A stretch of DNA of 64,000 nucleotides from CAJQHK01 sp038142525 (GTDB taxonomy: Bacteria; Pseudomonadota; Alphaproteobacteria; Rickettsiales; UBA1997). The stretch lies in contig JAYQKE010000015.1 in NCBI GenBank assembly GCA_038142525.1, positions 682,001 through 746,000 on the forward strand, written 5' to 3'. Each line of letters starts with the position of its first letter. The first letter of the stretch is position 1. The position numbers and the translations under genes were made by a program. Below the pieces are notes generated by a model. The model was not told where the DNA came from and did no database searches. It saw only the letters and a program-made list of their open reading frames with translations. Shown here piece after piece: positions 18,596 to 28,700 of the stretch.

Positions 18596-19705
18596 ATGGA
18601 TATATTAAAAAAGAAAAAAATCATTATTAAAATTGGATCGGCCTTATTATTAAAAGATAATGAGATTAGAACTTCCTGGCTTGAGAAATTAGCTCAAGAT
18701 ATCAAAATCCTGCAAGATAATAATATTGGAGTTATTATAGTTTCTTCTGGCTCTGTGACTATTGGCAAGAAATATATTTTTGCTGATAAAATGACCGCAT
18801 CTAAAAGAAGGGCTTTATCTTCCATTGGTCAGGCAGAATTGACTTCCTCATTTTATCAAGCTTTTAAAAAGCAAAATATTGATATTGCTCAAATCTTACA
18901 TACTGGTGGAGAATATCTTAATCGCCAAAATTATCTTAATGCTATCGATACTTTTAAAATTTTATTAGATAATAAAGCGGTGGCCATAATTAATGAAAAT
19001 GACACTATTTTAACCGAAGATATTAAAATTGGTAATAATGATAAAATTGCCGCCCGAATTGCTCAAATGTCTGATGCTGATTTGATGATATTACTTTCAG
19101 ATATTGATGGTCTATATGATAAAAATCCAAAATTACATTCAGATGCTAAATTAATACATCAAATTGATAAAATCACTAAGGAGATAGAAGATATGGCTGG
19201 TGATACAGTAACAAAATTTGGTACTGGTGGCATGAAAACCAAAATTGAGGCAGTCAAAATGGCCTTTAATGCTGGCTCGGATGTTATTATTGCTAATGGC
19301 CTAATTAATCATCCTATTAAAAATATTTTAGAAACCAAAAATTATAGCCTATTTAGATCGCATAGTAAAAAAATTAATGCTAAAAAAAGATGGATTTCAG
19401 ATTCTTTAAATTTTAAAGGTAAAATTATTATCAATGAAAAAGCGACAAAGGCTTTAATTGAAACTGGTTCTAGTCTTTTACCAGTTGGAGTTGTTGCAAT
19501 TGAGGGTGAATTTCATAAGGGTGATATGGTTTTAATCAATGACGAAAAGGATAAAAAAATTGCAACTGGTGTAACTTCTTATAATTCAACTATTGCTAGA
19601 TCGATAATTGGCAAAAATAGTGGTGAAATTAGGAAAATAATAAAGAAAGATTTTCATGAAGAATTAATTCATCGTGATAATTTAGCCTTAACTTACCTCA
19701 TCTAG
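18596..19705 (+). CDS. proB: Glutamate 5-kinase
   Basis: First step of proline synthesis, paired with ProA at 273-1530. The amino-acid-kinase domain shows KIIIKIGSALLLKD, VSSGSVTIGKK, IINENDTIL and LLSDIDGLYDKNP, with GTGGMKTKIEAVKMA. The last 95 residues form a PUA domain (SSLLPVGVVAIEGEFHKGD). 369 aa, equal to E. coli ProB. The frame is intact. It is flanked by two MITEs at 18514 and 19742. Confidence 0.96.
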   Translation: MDILKKKKIIIKIGSALLLKDNEIRTSWLEKLAQDIKILQDNNIGVIIVSSGSVTIGKKYIFADKMTASKRRALSSIGQAELTSSFYQAFKKQNIDIAQILHTGGEYLNRQNYLNAIDTFKILLDNKAVAIINENDTILTEDIKIGNNDKIAARIAQMSDADLMILLSDIDGLYDKNPKLHSDAKLIHQIDKITKEIEDMAGDTVTKFGTGGMKTKIEAVKMAFNAGSDVIIANGLINHPIKNILETKNYSLFRSHSKKINAKKRWISDSLNFKGKIIINEKATKALIETGSSLLPVGVVAIEGEFHKGDMVLINDEKDKKIATGVTSYNSTIARSIIGKNSGEIRKIIKKDFHEELIHRDNLALTYLI

Positions 19706-19741
19706 ATTTACAAAATCAAAGGTCATTTTGACCGCCCTATA

Positions 19742-19817
19742 GGAACCTCTGAAAAACTAAAAAAGGGTCAAAAAGATCAATTTTGCTAAATACATATTTT
19801 AGTTTTTCAGAGGTTCC
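19742..19817. mobile_element. IS5-derived MITE, 76 bp
   Basis: Ends GGAACCTCTGAAAAACTAAA and TTTAGTTTTTCAGAGGTTCC with the internal block GGGTCAAAAAGATCAATTTT. Flanked by TATA at 19738-19741 and 19818-19821. It lies between the convergent proB and RDD genes, where the hairpin could act as a two-way terminator. The RDD gene stop codon straddles its right edge. Confidence 0.92.
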
Positions 19818-20452
19818 TATATTCTAATTTTTGGGAATATACTATCAGCCCTTCCCGATTCAATTTTAGTATTACAAATAATATCTGGAACGGATTTTTT
19901 GCTTTTCAGAAAAATTGGTATATTAATCCATAAAAACATTATAATAGATATCAATATGTTAAAATAATTAGCATTAAAGATATTTAAAAAATCACCTATA
20001 TTATTTGTGATATATTTATGATTATTGATGACTATAAATATAATAAAATAAATTGTTATAAATAATGGAATGGTAGATACAATATGATGTATTATTGCTC
20101 TTGTTAAAGTTAAATATTGACCATTTTCCTGAACCATAACTATACCACAAATTCTTTGGCCAATTGTGGCGCACCAACTTGACGAGTGAAAATAAACATA
20201 ATAGAAAGATCCAAGTAAAGCAAAGATTATGATAAATATTAAAAGTATTTTAAATGCTTCATGTCTTAGAAAAATTTTTATCGCATCACCTAATTTTTCT
20301 ATATTTTCTGTTTTTACCAATAAATCTTCAATTACTAGCAATAGATCTTCTCTATAAAAACTAATTATTAATGATAAAATTATTAATCTAATAAAAAGAG
20401 AGGCAAATATATCTATAAAACCAGCCAACATCTTTTGAAATAAAATGGTCAT
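19817..20452 (-). CDS. RDD-family integral membrane protein
   Basis: 211 aa with four or five hydrophobic helices. The N-terminal segment MLAGFIDIFASLFIRLIIL has the family's small-residue/Asp pattern near the start of helix 1. WCATIGQRICGIVMVQENGQ is the conserved loop of RDD proteins (usually TxGKxxxGLxVV). The function of the family is poorly defined; some act in ion or solute exchange. It ends at the MITE border. Intact. Confidence 0.75.
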   Translation of the reverse strand: MTILFQKMLAGFIDIFASLFIRLIILSLIISFYREDLLLVIEDLLVKTENIEKLGDAIKIFLRHEAFKILLIFIIIFALLGSFYYVYFHSSSWCATIGQRICGIVMVQENGQYLTLTRAIIHHIVSTIPLFITIYFIIFIVINNHKYITNNIGDFLNIFNANYFNILISIIMFLWINIPIFLKSKKSVPDIICNTKIESGRADSIFPKIRI

Positions 20453-20473
20453 TATTATAAATAATTTATATAG

Positions 20474-21256
20474 CTAATTAAATTGGCTATAGGTTAAATC
20501 ATAAAGATATTTGTTAGATGTAGCAATTATTGTGCCATCTGAATTAATATCAAGTTTCTTACCATTCCAATCAGTGATTACACCTCCCGCTGCTTCAATG
20601 ATTGGAACAAGAGCTAAAAAGTCAAAATTATTTAAACCATGTTCAATAATAATATCAACAAAACCATGGGCCAATAAAGCAAAATGATAACAATCGCCAG
20701 AATATATTGCACCACCTTGATGTTGATATTTGGTTTGGCTGGTAATTTTTTCTATTTTTTCTTTAATTTCACCTGTAAAAAAGAATGGTGATTGAGTGCA
20801 AAAAACTGCCTCAGAAATTGATTTACAATTTCTAGTTTTAATAATTTGATCATTAAAATAGCTATTTTTTCCTGAAATTCCCCACCATCTTTCATTATTA
20901 ATTGGTTGATTAATAATTCCTAAAATTGGTTTATTTTTATAAGTAAGAGCAATTAAAGTGCCAAAAATTGGCTTACCAATTGCAAAGGATATCGTTCCAT
21001 CAATAGGATCTATCACCCATTTATAATCTGATGCAATATTATTATCACCTAATTCTTCACCAACTATGCCGTGATTTGGATATTTTTTGGTAATTTCCTC
21101 TCTAATAATAGTTTCAATTTCTCTATCGGCGTGAGTCACTGGAGAATGATCATCTTTTTTTACCTCTCCTAAATTACAGCGAAAATATTTTTTGGCAATT
21201 ATTTCCGAAATATCAGCTAAATGATGAGAAAAATCTATTAATTCTTGATTTATCAT
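20474..21256 (-). CDS. hisN: Inositol-monophosphatase-fold histidinol phosphatase
   Basis: Metal motifs are VTHADREIE, GIVGEELG, and WVIDPIDGTISF with the paired Asp. The segment FGTLIALTYKNKPILGIINQ followed by NNERWWG is the pattern of HisN-type histidinol phosphatases rather than generic inositol phosphatases. It would complete the penultimate step of histidine synthesis, in line with hisI at 24313-24627. I place the start at ATG 21256, which overlaps the ruvA TGA (ATGA); an upstream TTG would add MPERI. Intact, about 260 aa. Confidence 0.85.
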   Translation of the reverse strand: MINQELIDFSHHLADISEIIAKKYFRCNLGEVKKDDHSPVTHADREIETIIREEITKKYPNHGIVGEELGDNNIASDYKWVIDPIDGTISFAIGKPIFGTLIALTYKNKPILGIINQPINNERWWGISGKNSYFNDQIIKTRNCKSISEAVFCTQSPFFFTGEIKEKIEKITSQTKYQHQGGAIYSGDCYHFALLAHGFVDIIIEHGLNNFDFLALVPIIEAAGGVITDWNGKKLDINSDGTIIATSNKYLYDLTYSQFN

Positions 21257-21862
21257 AATTCTCTCAGGCAATTAGTAATTAATGTTTCAAGAGTGATATC
21301 TGGATTTTCTTTCACTTTATTATTAGCAATTTTATAGATAGCAGATCTTTTATAGCCAAGATTTTCAAGAGCAGAAATGGTATCAGTAATAATCTGACTA
21401 TTATTGATATTATTATTGGAATTATTATCGTCAGAAATTTCAAAATTATAATCTAATTTTTTAATAGAATCTTTTAAATCAATTAAAATTTTTGATGCTA
21501 ATTTTGGCCCAATTCCAGAAATAGCAGTAAAAACCGCTTTATCATCGCTATTAATGGCAACAATAATTTCTTCTATAGTGGCGAAGCTAAGAATTTTGAT
21601 GGCAATTTTGCTACTTACGCCATTAATTTTACAAAATATATTAAAAAGACTCTGTTCTTCAATTGAAGCAAAGCCATAAAGATGGATATAATCTTCTCTA
21701 ACAACAGTTTCAATATAAAAACTTTGATTATTTTCATTAGAACTTCTCAGCTGATCAAGATTTTTTTTTTGAGGTAAATATTTTATAGCCTACAAAATTA
21801 ACATCTAAAATTATAGAATCTTCAAAAATATCATCAATTTTACCAGTTAATTTTGCAAACAT
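21253..21862 (-). CDS. ruvA: Holliday junction DNA helicase RuvA, frameshift in an A10 run
   Basis: Branch-migration subunit partnering RuvB (35690-36689). From ATG 21862 the frame gives MFAKLTGKIDDIF and VGYKIFTS, then enters ten A (plus 21761-21770) and stops. Dropping one A restores LDQLRSSNENNQSFYIETVVRED, then the two helix-hairpin-helix motifs (INGVSSKIAIKILS; ISGIGPKLASKILIDL) and domain III, total about 202 aa. The lesion sits in a homopolymer, where sequencing error or transcriptional slippage are both plausible. The stop overlaps the hisN start. Confidence 0.85.
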
Positions 21863-21879
21863 TTAGTTATTTTATTGCG

Positions 21880-21925
21880 ATTCCACCAAAATCTTTGATT
21901 TTGGCGGGGACTCTTCAGAGGTTCC
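21880..21925. repeat. Hairpin plus right-end remnant of the IS5/MITE repeat
   Basis: CCACCAAAATC...GATTTTGGCGGG (about 21881-21909) is an imperfect dyad. It is followed by TTCAGAGGTTCC, the right terminus of the GGAACCTCTG family. No left terminus is present. Lies between metE and ruvA, both on the minus strand. Confidence 0.55.
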
Positions 21926-21956
21926 TCAAAAGAGAATCAAAATTGCAAATATCAAT

Positions 21957-24269
21957 CTAAGCAACAGCTGCCCCCTTCTTCTCTATTTTTTTCCTAAGAT
22001 TTTTAGTAGCTTTAACCATATTTTCAAGAGCAGGCTTAACCTCATCCCAATTTCTAGTTTTTAAACCGCAATCTGGATTACTCCAAATCTGATCCTTATC
22101 AAGAACATCTAAAGCTTTTTCTAATAAATGCTCCATTTCCTCAGTTTTTGGAATTCTAGGACTATGAATATCATAAACACCAGGTCCAACTTCATTTGGA
22201 TATTTAAATTCTACAAAAGCATCTAATAATTCCATCGCTGATCTTGAAGTTTCAATTGAAATAACGTCAGCGTCCATATTAGCAATAGCATCAATAATAT
22301 CATTAAATTCAGAATAGCACATATGAGTGTGAATCTGAGTTGTATCCTTAATACCAGAAGAAGAAATTTTAAAGCAATCAACCGCCCATTTTAAATAAGC
22401 GACATGATCTTCTTGGCGAAGTGGCATAGCTTCTCTAAAGGCCGGCTCATCAATTTGAATAATATCAATTCCAGCTTTTTCAAGATCTCTCACCTCATCA
22501 CGAATGGCCAGTGAAATTTGTTTACAAGTCTCACTAACTGCTTGATCATCTCTAACAAAAGACCATTTTAACATAGTCACTGGACCAGTTAACATAGCCT
22601 TAACCTTCTTGTCAGTTAAATCTTGAGCAAAAGAAGACCATCTAACAGTCATTGGCTCTGGTCTTGAAACATCACCAAAAATAACTGGTGGTTTAACACA
22701 TCTGGAACCATAGCTTTGCACCCAACCATTTTTGGTAAAGGCGTAACCATTTAATTGCTCACCAAAATATTCTACCATGTCATTTCTTTCATACTCACCA
22801 TGAACTAAAACATCGATATCAATATCTTCTTGCCATTTAATAGCTTGTTTAGTTTCTTCTTCCAAGAATTTTTCATATTCTTCTAAAGAAATTTCATGTT
22901 TTTTGAATTTTGAACGATATTGCCTAACTTCTGTAGTTTGAGGGAATGAACCAATAGTAGTTGTTGGAAAAAGTGGGAAATTATAATATTGTTTCTGAAT
23001 TTTATTTCTAGTAGTAAAATCAGAATCTCTATCAGCATTTTTCAGGTCAAAATTCTTTACTCTTTCCTTAACTTCAACATTATGGATTAATTTTGAACCA
23101 TCTCTTGAAGTGATTGCATCGCAATTTTCTTCAATTTCTGCCTTATATTTATCTTCACCTTCATTAGCAATTTTAGTTAAAAGACTAACTTCATGTAATT
23201 TTTGTTTACCAAAAGCTAACCAAGATTTTAATTCTGGACGCAAATTATCTTCAACATCCAAATCAACTGGCACATGAAGTAAAGAACATGAAGGGGCGAT
23301 AATAATATTATCTGAAGCAATATTTTTTTGAGTTTTATGAATTTGAGAAATCAATTTTTTAATGTCAGATTTCCAAATGTTACAACCATTAACCAAACCT
23401 AAAGATATAGTTTTATCTTTAGGGAAATTATGTAAAATTTGATCCAAAGCAAGCTCTGATTTAGTCAGGTCAAAATGTAAACCAGCAACTGGCAATTCCA
23501 AAGCAAATTTTAAATTATCTCTAAGGTCAGAAAAATAAGTTGTAGCCATTAATTTAGCATCAGAGATTTTTGCCAAATATTCATAAGATTTTTTATAAAT
23601 ATTTTTTAATTCATCAGTTAAATTTTCAGTAGCTAAAAATGGTTCATCAATTTGAATCCACTCAGCACCATTTTCAACTAATTTAGTAATAATTTCTTGA
23701 TAAGTCGTAAGTAAATTATCCAAAAGGTCAAATTGATTAACACCATCATAAGATTTACCAAGTAAAAGGAAAGAAACGGGCCCAATAATTACTGGACGAG
23801 TATCAATCCCAAGATTTTTAGCTTCTAAATATTGATCAATAATTTTACTAAAAGAAAATTGAAATTTAGTGTCCTTAGTAAATTCTGGAACGATATAATG
23901 ATAATTTGTGTCAAACCATTTAGTCATTTCCATGGCCACAACATCTTTTACACCATCTTGGCGACCACGAGCCATAGAAAAATATAAATCCAAATCAATC
24001 TCTTCTCCAGCCTTATGATCATATCTTTTTGGTACAGCGCCAACAGTTGCAATCATATCTAGAATTTGATCATAAAAAGAAAAATCATTAGATGGGATAA
24101 AATCAATATTTGCCTCCTTTTGTAATTCCCAATGAGTTTTTCTTAATGTTTTTGCTACTTTTTGCAATTCATCTTCTGTAATTGCTTTTTTCCAATATTT
24201 TTCAACTGCTTTTTTTAATTCACGATTTAATCCAACTCTTGAAAAACCCAAATTTGCTGATTTTACCAT
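21957..24269 (-). CDS. metE: Cobalamin-independent methionine synthase
   Basis: Transfers methyl from methyl-THF-polyglutamate to homocysteine. 770 aa, normal for MetE (E. coli 753). The C-terminal catalytic domain shows DVLVHGEYERNDMVEYFGEQ, DIIQIDEPAFREAMP, THMCYSEFNDI (zinc-binding His and Cys) and NPDCGLKTRNWDE (third zinc Cys). The N-terminal homologous barrel is also complete. It has no frame defect despite its length. With metF, metX and metW in this window it gives a methionine route independent of vitamin B12. Confidence 0.97.
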   Translation of the reverse strand: MVKSANLGFSRVGLNRELKKAVEKYWKKAITEDELQKVAKTLRKTHWELQKEANIDFIPSNDFSFYDQILDMIATVGAVPKRYDHKAGEEIDLDLYFSMARGRQDGVKDVVAMEMTKWFDTNYHYIVPEFTKDTKFQFSFSKIIDQYLEAKNLGIDTRPVIIGPVSFLLLGKSYDGVNQFDLLDNLLTTYQEIITKLVENGAEWIQIDEPFLATENLTDELKNIYKKSYEYLAKISDAKLMATTYFSDLRDNLKFALELPVAGLHFDLTKSELALDQILHNFPKDKTISLGLVNGCNIWKSDIKKLISQIHKTQKNIASDNIIIAPSCSLLHVPVDLDVEDNLRPELKSWLAFGKQKLHEVSLLTKIANEGEDKYKAEIEENCDAITSRDGSKLIHNVEVKERVKNFDLKNADRDSDFTTRNKIQKQYYNFPLFPTTTIGSFPQTTEVRQYRSKFKKHEISLEEYEKFLEEETKQAIKWQEDIDIDVLVHGEYERNDMVEYFGEQLNGYAFTKNGWVQSYGSRCVKPPVIFGDVSRPEPMTVRWSSFAQDLTDKKVKAMLTGPVTMLKWSFVRDDQAVSETCKQISLAIRDEVRDLEKAGIDIIQIDEPAFREAMPLRQEDHVAYLKWAVDCFKISSSGIKDTTQIHTHMCYSEFNDIIDAIANMDADVISIETSRSAMELLDAFVEFKYPNEVGPGVYDIHSPRIPKTEEMEHLLEKALDVLDKDQIWSNPDCGLKTRNWDEVKPALENMVKATKNLRKKIEKKGAAVA

Positions 24270-24312
24270 TATTTAATTAATTTTAATTGCTATAGAATCC
24301 GAACAATCAATT

Positions 24313-24627
24313 CTATTTTACCTTATTAAAAAAACAAGAATATTCGCCAGTATGACAAGCGCCATTTTTTTGATCGACTAAAACTAAAATTGCATCTTCA
24401 TCGCAATCATAGCGAAATTCAATTAATTTTTGGAAATTTCCTGAAGTTTCACCTTTAAGCCAAATTTCTTTTCGTGATCTTGACCAATTATGAACTAGTT
24501 TTTTCTCTAAATTTAATTTAATAGCCTCCTCATTCATCCAAGCCAGCATCAAAACTGTTTTATTGTCAAATTGTTGGGTAATGACCGGAATTAAACCTTG
24601 ATCATTGAATTTTAGGTTGTGTAACAT
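24313..24627 (-). CDS. hisI: Phosphoribosyl-AMP cyclohydrolase
   Basis: Third step of histidine synthesis, as a stand-alone HisI without a fused HisE. 104 aa. The zinc and magnesium motifs are intact: FRYDCDEDAILVLVDQ and GACHTGEYSCFF (Cys ligands). AWMNEEAI and WSRSRKEIWLKGETSGN are the family blocks. It starts 19 bases from the divergent tyrA. Intact. Confidence 0.95.
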   Translation of the reverse strand: MLHNLKFNDQGLIPVITQQFDNKTVLMLAWMNEEAIKLNLEKKLVHNWSRSRKEIWLKGETSGNFQKLIEFRYDCDEDAILVLVDQKNGACHTGEYSCFFNKVK

Positions 24628-24646
24628 GATATAAAAATAAATTAAT

Positions 24647-25594
24647 ATGAAACATAATATGAATTATATTTTCAATAAAATAATCATCATAGGTTTAGGA
24701 CTAATTGGCGGGTCATTAGCCATGGCTATTCGTCAAAAAAACCTAGCTAAAGAAATTTTGGCCTATAATAGAAGTAAAAGCCCCATAAATTTTGCCATTA
24801 AAAATCAAATCATTGATGGGGAATTTAATTTTGATCAAGATTTAAATAAGGATGATTTAATTATTATTGCCACGCCACTTCTGGCCTATGAAGAGATTTT
24901 TCAAAAAATTAGGGAAAATAATTATCAAACATTAATCACCGATATTGGTTCAATAAAATTATATCCTGAAGAATTATATCAAAAAATTTTCCATGACAAT
25001 AATAATTTTATTCCAGCACACCCAATTGCTGGCAAAGAATCTTCCGGAATAGAAAATGCAGCAGCAGATCTATTTTTTGATAAAAAGCTAATTTTAACAA
25101 AATTTTGTCAGAATCACAAAAATATCCAAAAAATTACTAATTTTTGGCAGGAAATTGGCTCAGAAATCACCATTTTAGATGCTAAAACTCATGATAAAAT
25201 ATTCTGTTTAGTTTCGCATTTACCGCAATATATTTCTTTTAAATTTAAGGCAAAAAGGCAGAAAAATTTACCAGAAATTTTACAAAAGCATCTAAGGATT
25301 GAAAATTCTAATTCAGAAATTTGGCAAGAGATTTTTGCTTTAAATCAAGAAAATCTTGATCAATATTATCAAATTTTCCAGAAAAATTATCAAAAATTAA
25401 ATTCAAACCCCTCTAAAAGGGAGCAAAAATTGCTAGAGCAATTTTGGCAGAAATTAAATTTATCAAAAGAATATCGGGATTTAGCCATTCAAAGATTAAA
25501 AATTGTTATGGCTTTTTTACAAATAAAAGATCTATCAGATTATCAGGAATTTGCCGGTAGTGGCTTTAAGGATTTTACAGAAATTTTAAATTAG
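24647..25594 (+). CDS. tyrA: Prephenate (or arogenate) dehydrogenase
   Basis: Tyrosine synthesis. The NAD-binding glycine motif is IIIIGLGLIGGSLAMAI, followed by the Rossmann fold with TDIGSIK and PAHPIAGKESSGIENA (substrate region with His). An all-helical dimer domain follows, containing the second conserved His (VSHLPQYISF). 315 aa, the length of monofunctional alphaproteobacterial TyrA. Substrate choice between prephenate and arogenate cannot be read. Two in-frame ATGs lie at the start; either is possible. Intact. Confidence 0.9.
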   Translation: MKHNMNYIFNKIIIIGLGLIGGSLAMAIRQKNLAKEILAYNRSKSPINFAIKNQIIDGEFNFDQDLNKDDLIIIATPLLAYEEIFQKIRENNYQTLITDIGSIKLYPEELYQKIFHDNNNFIPAHPIAGKESSGIENAAADLFFDKKLILTKFCQNHKNIQKITNFWQEIGSEITILDAKTHDKIFCLVSHLPQYISFKFKAKRQKNLPEILQKHLRIENSNSEIWQEIFALNQENLDQYYQIFQKNYQKLNSNPSKREQKLLEQFWQKLNLSKEYRDLAIQRLKIVMAFLQIKDLSDYQEFAGSGFKDFTEILN

Positions 25595-25624
25595 CTGGCT
25601 ATCAAGCCACTTTTATAAAATTTC

Positions 25625-25653
25625 TTGCAATTGGCCAAAAAATATGCTAGAAT
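25625..25653 (+). promoter_or_regulatory. Candidate sigma-70 promoter
   Basis: TTGCAA (25625-25630), a 17-bp spacer, then TAGAAT (25648-25653), with a G-rich start region downstream. It lies 56 bases before the first ATG of the repeat-protein gene and after the tyrA stop. Prediction from sequence only. Confidence 0.5.
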
Positions 25654-25708
25654 GGGGTTTGGTGGCAATAATTGCCTGAGATTTATTAATTATATATTTT
25701 AAGATTAT

Positions 25709-28700
25709 TATGTGGTTGGGAGGACGAAAAGATTTAAAAGAGGCTTTAAAGGTCTGACAATGGCGAAGATTACATGCAGTAATAGCATTAAAGGTTAAAA
25801 TTAAGCAAAGGCTTTAAAGGTTTATAGTCGAAGATTACTCTGCAAAAGATTTAGCAGAGGCTTTAAAGGTCTATAGGAAAGATTACTCTGCAAAAGATTT
25901 AGCAGGCGTATTAGTAGTAGAATGTTTAACAAAGGCTTTAAAGGCCTGTGAGGCAGATCACTCTGCAAAAAATTTAGCAGGCGAATTAGTAGGGGAATTA
26001 CCAGAATTAGATCCACAATTAGATGGAATAGGTTTAGCAGAGGCTTCAAAGGCCTATGATGCAGATTATTTAGCACGCTTATTAGTAGAGAAATTTCCAA
26101 AACTAGATCCAAGATTAAATGGAATAGCTTTAGCAGAGGCTTTAAAGGCCTATGATGCAGATTATTCTGCAAAAGATTTAGCACGCTTATTAGTAGAGAA
26201 ATTTCCAAAATTAGATCCAAGATTAAAAGGAGAAGGTTTAGCAGAGGCTTTAAAGGCCTATAATCCATATTATTCTGCAGAAGATTTAGCAGGCGCATTA
26301 TTAGGGAAATTTCCAGAATCACGTTTATCAATATTGGGACTTCAAAAATTAAAAGGAGAAGATTTAGCAAAGGCTTTCAAGGTCTATAGGGAAAATTATT
26401 CTGCAAAAGATTTAGCACACGCATTAGTAGGGAAATTTCCAGAATTAAAAGGAGAAGGTTTAGCAGAGGCTTTAAAGGTCTATAAGAAAGATTATTCTGC
26501 AGAAGATTTAGCACACGCATTAGTAAGGGGACTTCCAGAATTAGATGGAGAAAGGTTTAGCAAAGGCTTTAAAGAAATATAATCCAGATTATTCTGCAAA
26601 AGATTTAGCACACGCATTATTAGAGGAATTTCCAGAATCACCTTTACTAATATCGGGACTTCCCAAAGAATTAGATGGAGAAGCTTTAGCAGAGGCTTTA
26701 AAGGTCTATAAGAAAGATTATTCTGCAGAAGATTTAGCAGACGCATTAGTATGGGGATTTCTAGAATTAGATGGAGAAGGTTTAGCAAAGGATTTATTAG
26801 CAGAGGCTTTAAAGGTCTATAAGAAAGATTATTCTGCAGAAGATTTAGCGGAAGGTTTAGCAAAGGCTTTAAAGGTCTATAGGGAAGATTATTCTGCAAA
26901 AGATTTAGCACACGTATTAGTAGAGAAATTTGAAGAATTAGATGGAGAAGGTTTAGCAAAGGCTTTAAAGGTCTATAAGAAAGATTATTCTGCAGAAGAT
27001 TTAGCAGAGGCTTTAAAGGTCTATAAGAAAGATTATTCTGCAGAAGATTTAGCACACGCATTAGTAGGGCAATTTCCAGAATTAAAAGGAGAAGGTTTAG
27101 CAGAGGTTTTAAAGTTCTATAATCCAAATTATTCTGCAGAAGATTTAGCACACGTATTAGTAGAGAAATTTGAAGAATTAGATGGAGAAGGTTTAGCAAA
27201 GGCTTTAAAGGTCTATAGGGAAGATTATTCTGCAAAAGATTTAGCACACGTATTAGTAGAGAAATTTGAAGAATTAGATGGAGAAGGTTTAGCAGAGGTT
27301 TTAAAGTTCTATAATCCAAATTATTCTGCAGAAGATTTAGCACACGTATTAGTAGAGAAATTTGAAGAATTAGATGGAGAAGGTTTAGCAGAGGTTTTAA
27401 AGTTCTATAATCCAAATTATTCTGCAGAAGATTTAGCACACGCATTAGTAGGGCAATTTCCAGGATTAGATCCACAATTAGATCCAAAAATAGATGACAA
27501 AGGTTTATTAGCAGGCGCTTTAAATGTCTATAATCCAGGTTATTCTGCAAAAGATTTAGCACACGCATTAGTAGGGCAATTTCCAGAATTAAAAGGAGAA
27601 GATTTAGCAAATGTTTTAAAGGTCTATAAGGAAGATTACTCTGCAAAAGATTTAGCAGAAGGTTTAGCAAAGGCTTTAAAGGCCCATAAGGCAGATTCTG
27701 CAAAAGATTTAGCAGAAGGTTTAGCAAAGGTTTTAAAGGCCTATAAGGCAGATCACCCTGTAAAAGATTTAGCAGACGTATTAGTAGTAGAATTTCCAGA
27801 ATTAAAAGGAAAAGATTTAGCAAAGGTTTTAAAAGCTTATGGTAAAGGTAATATAAGTGATTTTAAAGACTATGAAAATGCTTTAGCACTAGAGTTCGGC
27901 AAAATGGGTGTTCAGGATCGTATATCTATGTTACAATCTGCTTTTCCAGATAAATTAAGGGAAATATTGGAAGATTTAATGAAGCCGAAATTATCACCTT
28001 TATCAAGAGCTGAAATGATAAAAAATGTTGATATAGATGATCAAGATCTGTATCAATTAGTAAAGGTAATAATAAACAAACAAAGTGACCAATTAGAATT
28101 AGTTGCAGAGGCAATTGCAACAGTTAAACCACATTTAGAAACAAACACATTGTTAGAAGCAATATTCAGAAGTTTTTCAAAAAACCCAGAAGACACATCT
28201 GTTAAAACTTATGAGAAACAAGAGAGTAAAATTATAATATGTGCAATAGCTATAGAAAAAGCTAAAGCAAAAGCAGTAGAAGAAGAACCACCAACCAAAG
28301 AATATTTAACAAAAGTAGCATTGCAATTTTTCAAACATAAAAAATTATATATGGATGATGATTTTATAAATAAAAAAAAATTAACATCTATAATTAAGTC
28401 ATTACAATCAAATATTGATATTGGACGTGATTTGTCATCAAGTAAAAGTTATGAATCAGTTAGACGTGAGGCAGATAGTTTAATTTCTTTTAGAAAGAAT
28501 GAAGGGTGTGAAGTTACTGACATTCTGACAGCTGAAATAATGAAAGATATGAGTACTCATACTCCAAAAACAGAAAAAATAGTTAGAGAGGAATTAGAGA
28601 AGGCACAAAAAGGGGAACAGGAACAAACAAAAAAAGAGGAACAGGAACAAACAAACGAAGAGGAACAGGAACAAACAAACGAAGGGGAACAGGAACAAAC

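Noticed and set aside
25822..27823. Long minus-strand frames through the repeat array encoding Leu-rich proteins
   Set aside because: They mirror the plus-strand repeats, whose unit length is a multiple of three. The plus-strand product has plausible composition and a unique C-terminal domain; the antisense product does not.
25709..27840. Possible CRISPR array because of regular repeats
   Set aside because: The repeats are contiguous 96-bp coding units without spacers, and no cas genes are present.
25709..27840. TALE-type DNA-binding repeats
   Set aside because: Unit length (32) and two-helix layout are similar, but the glycine-rich loop with the variable di-residue and the QALE-type helix are absent.
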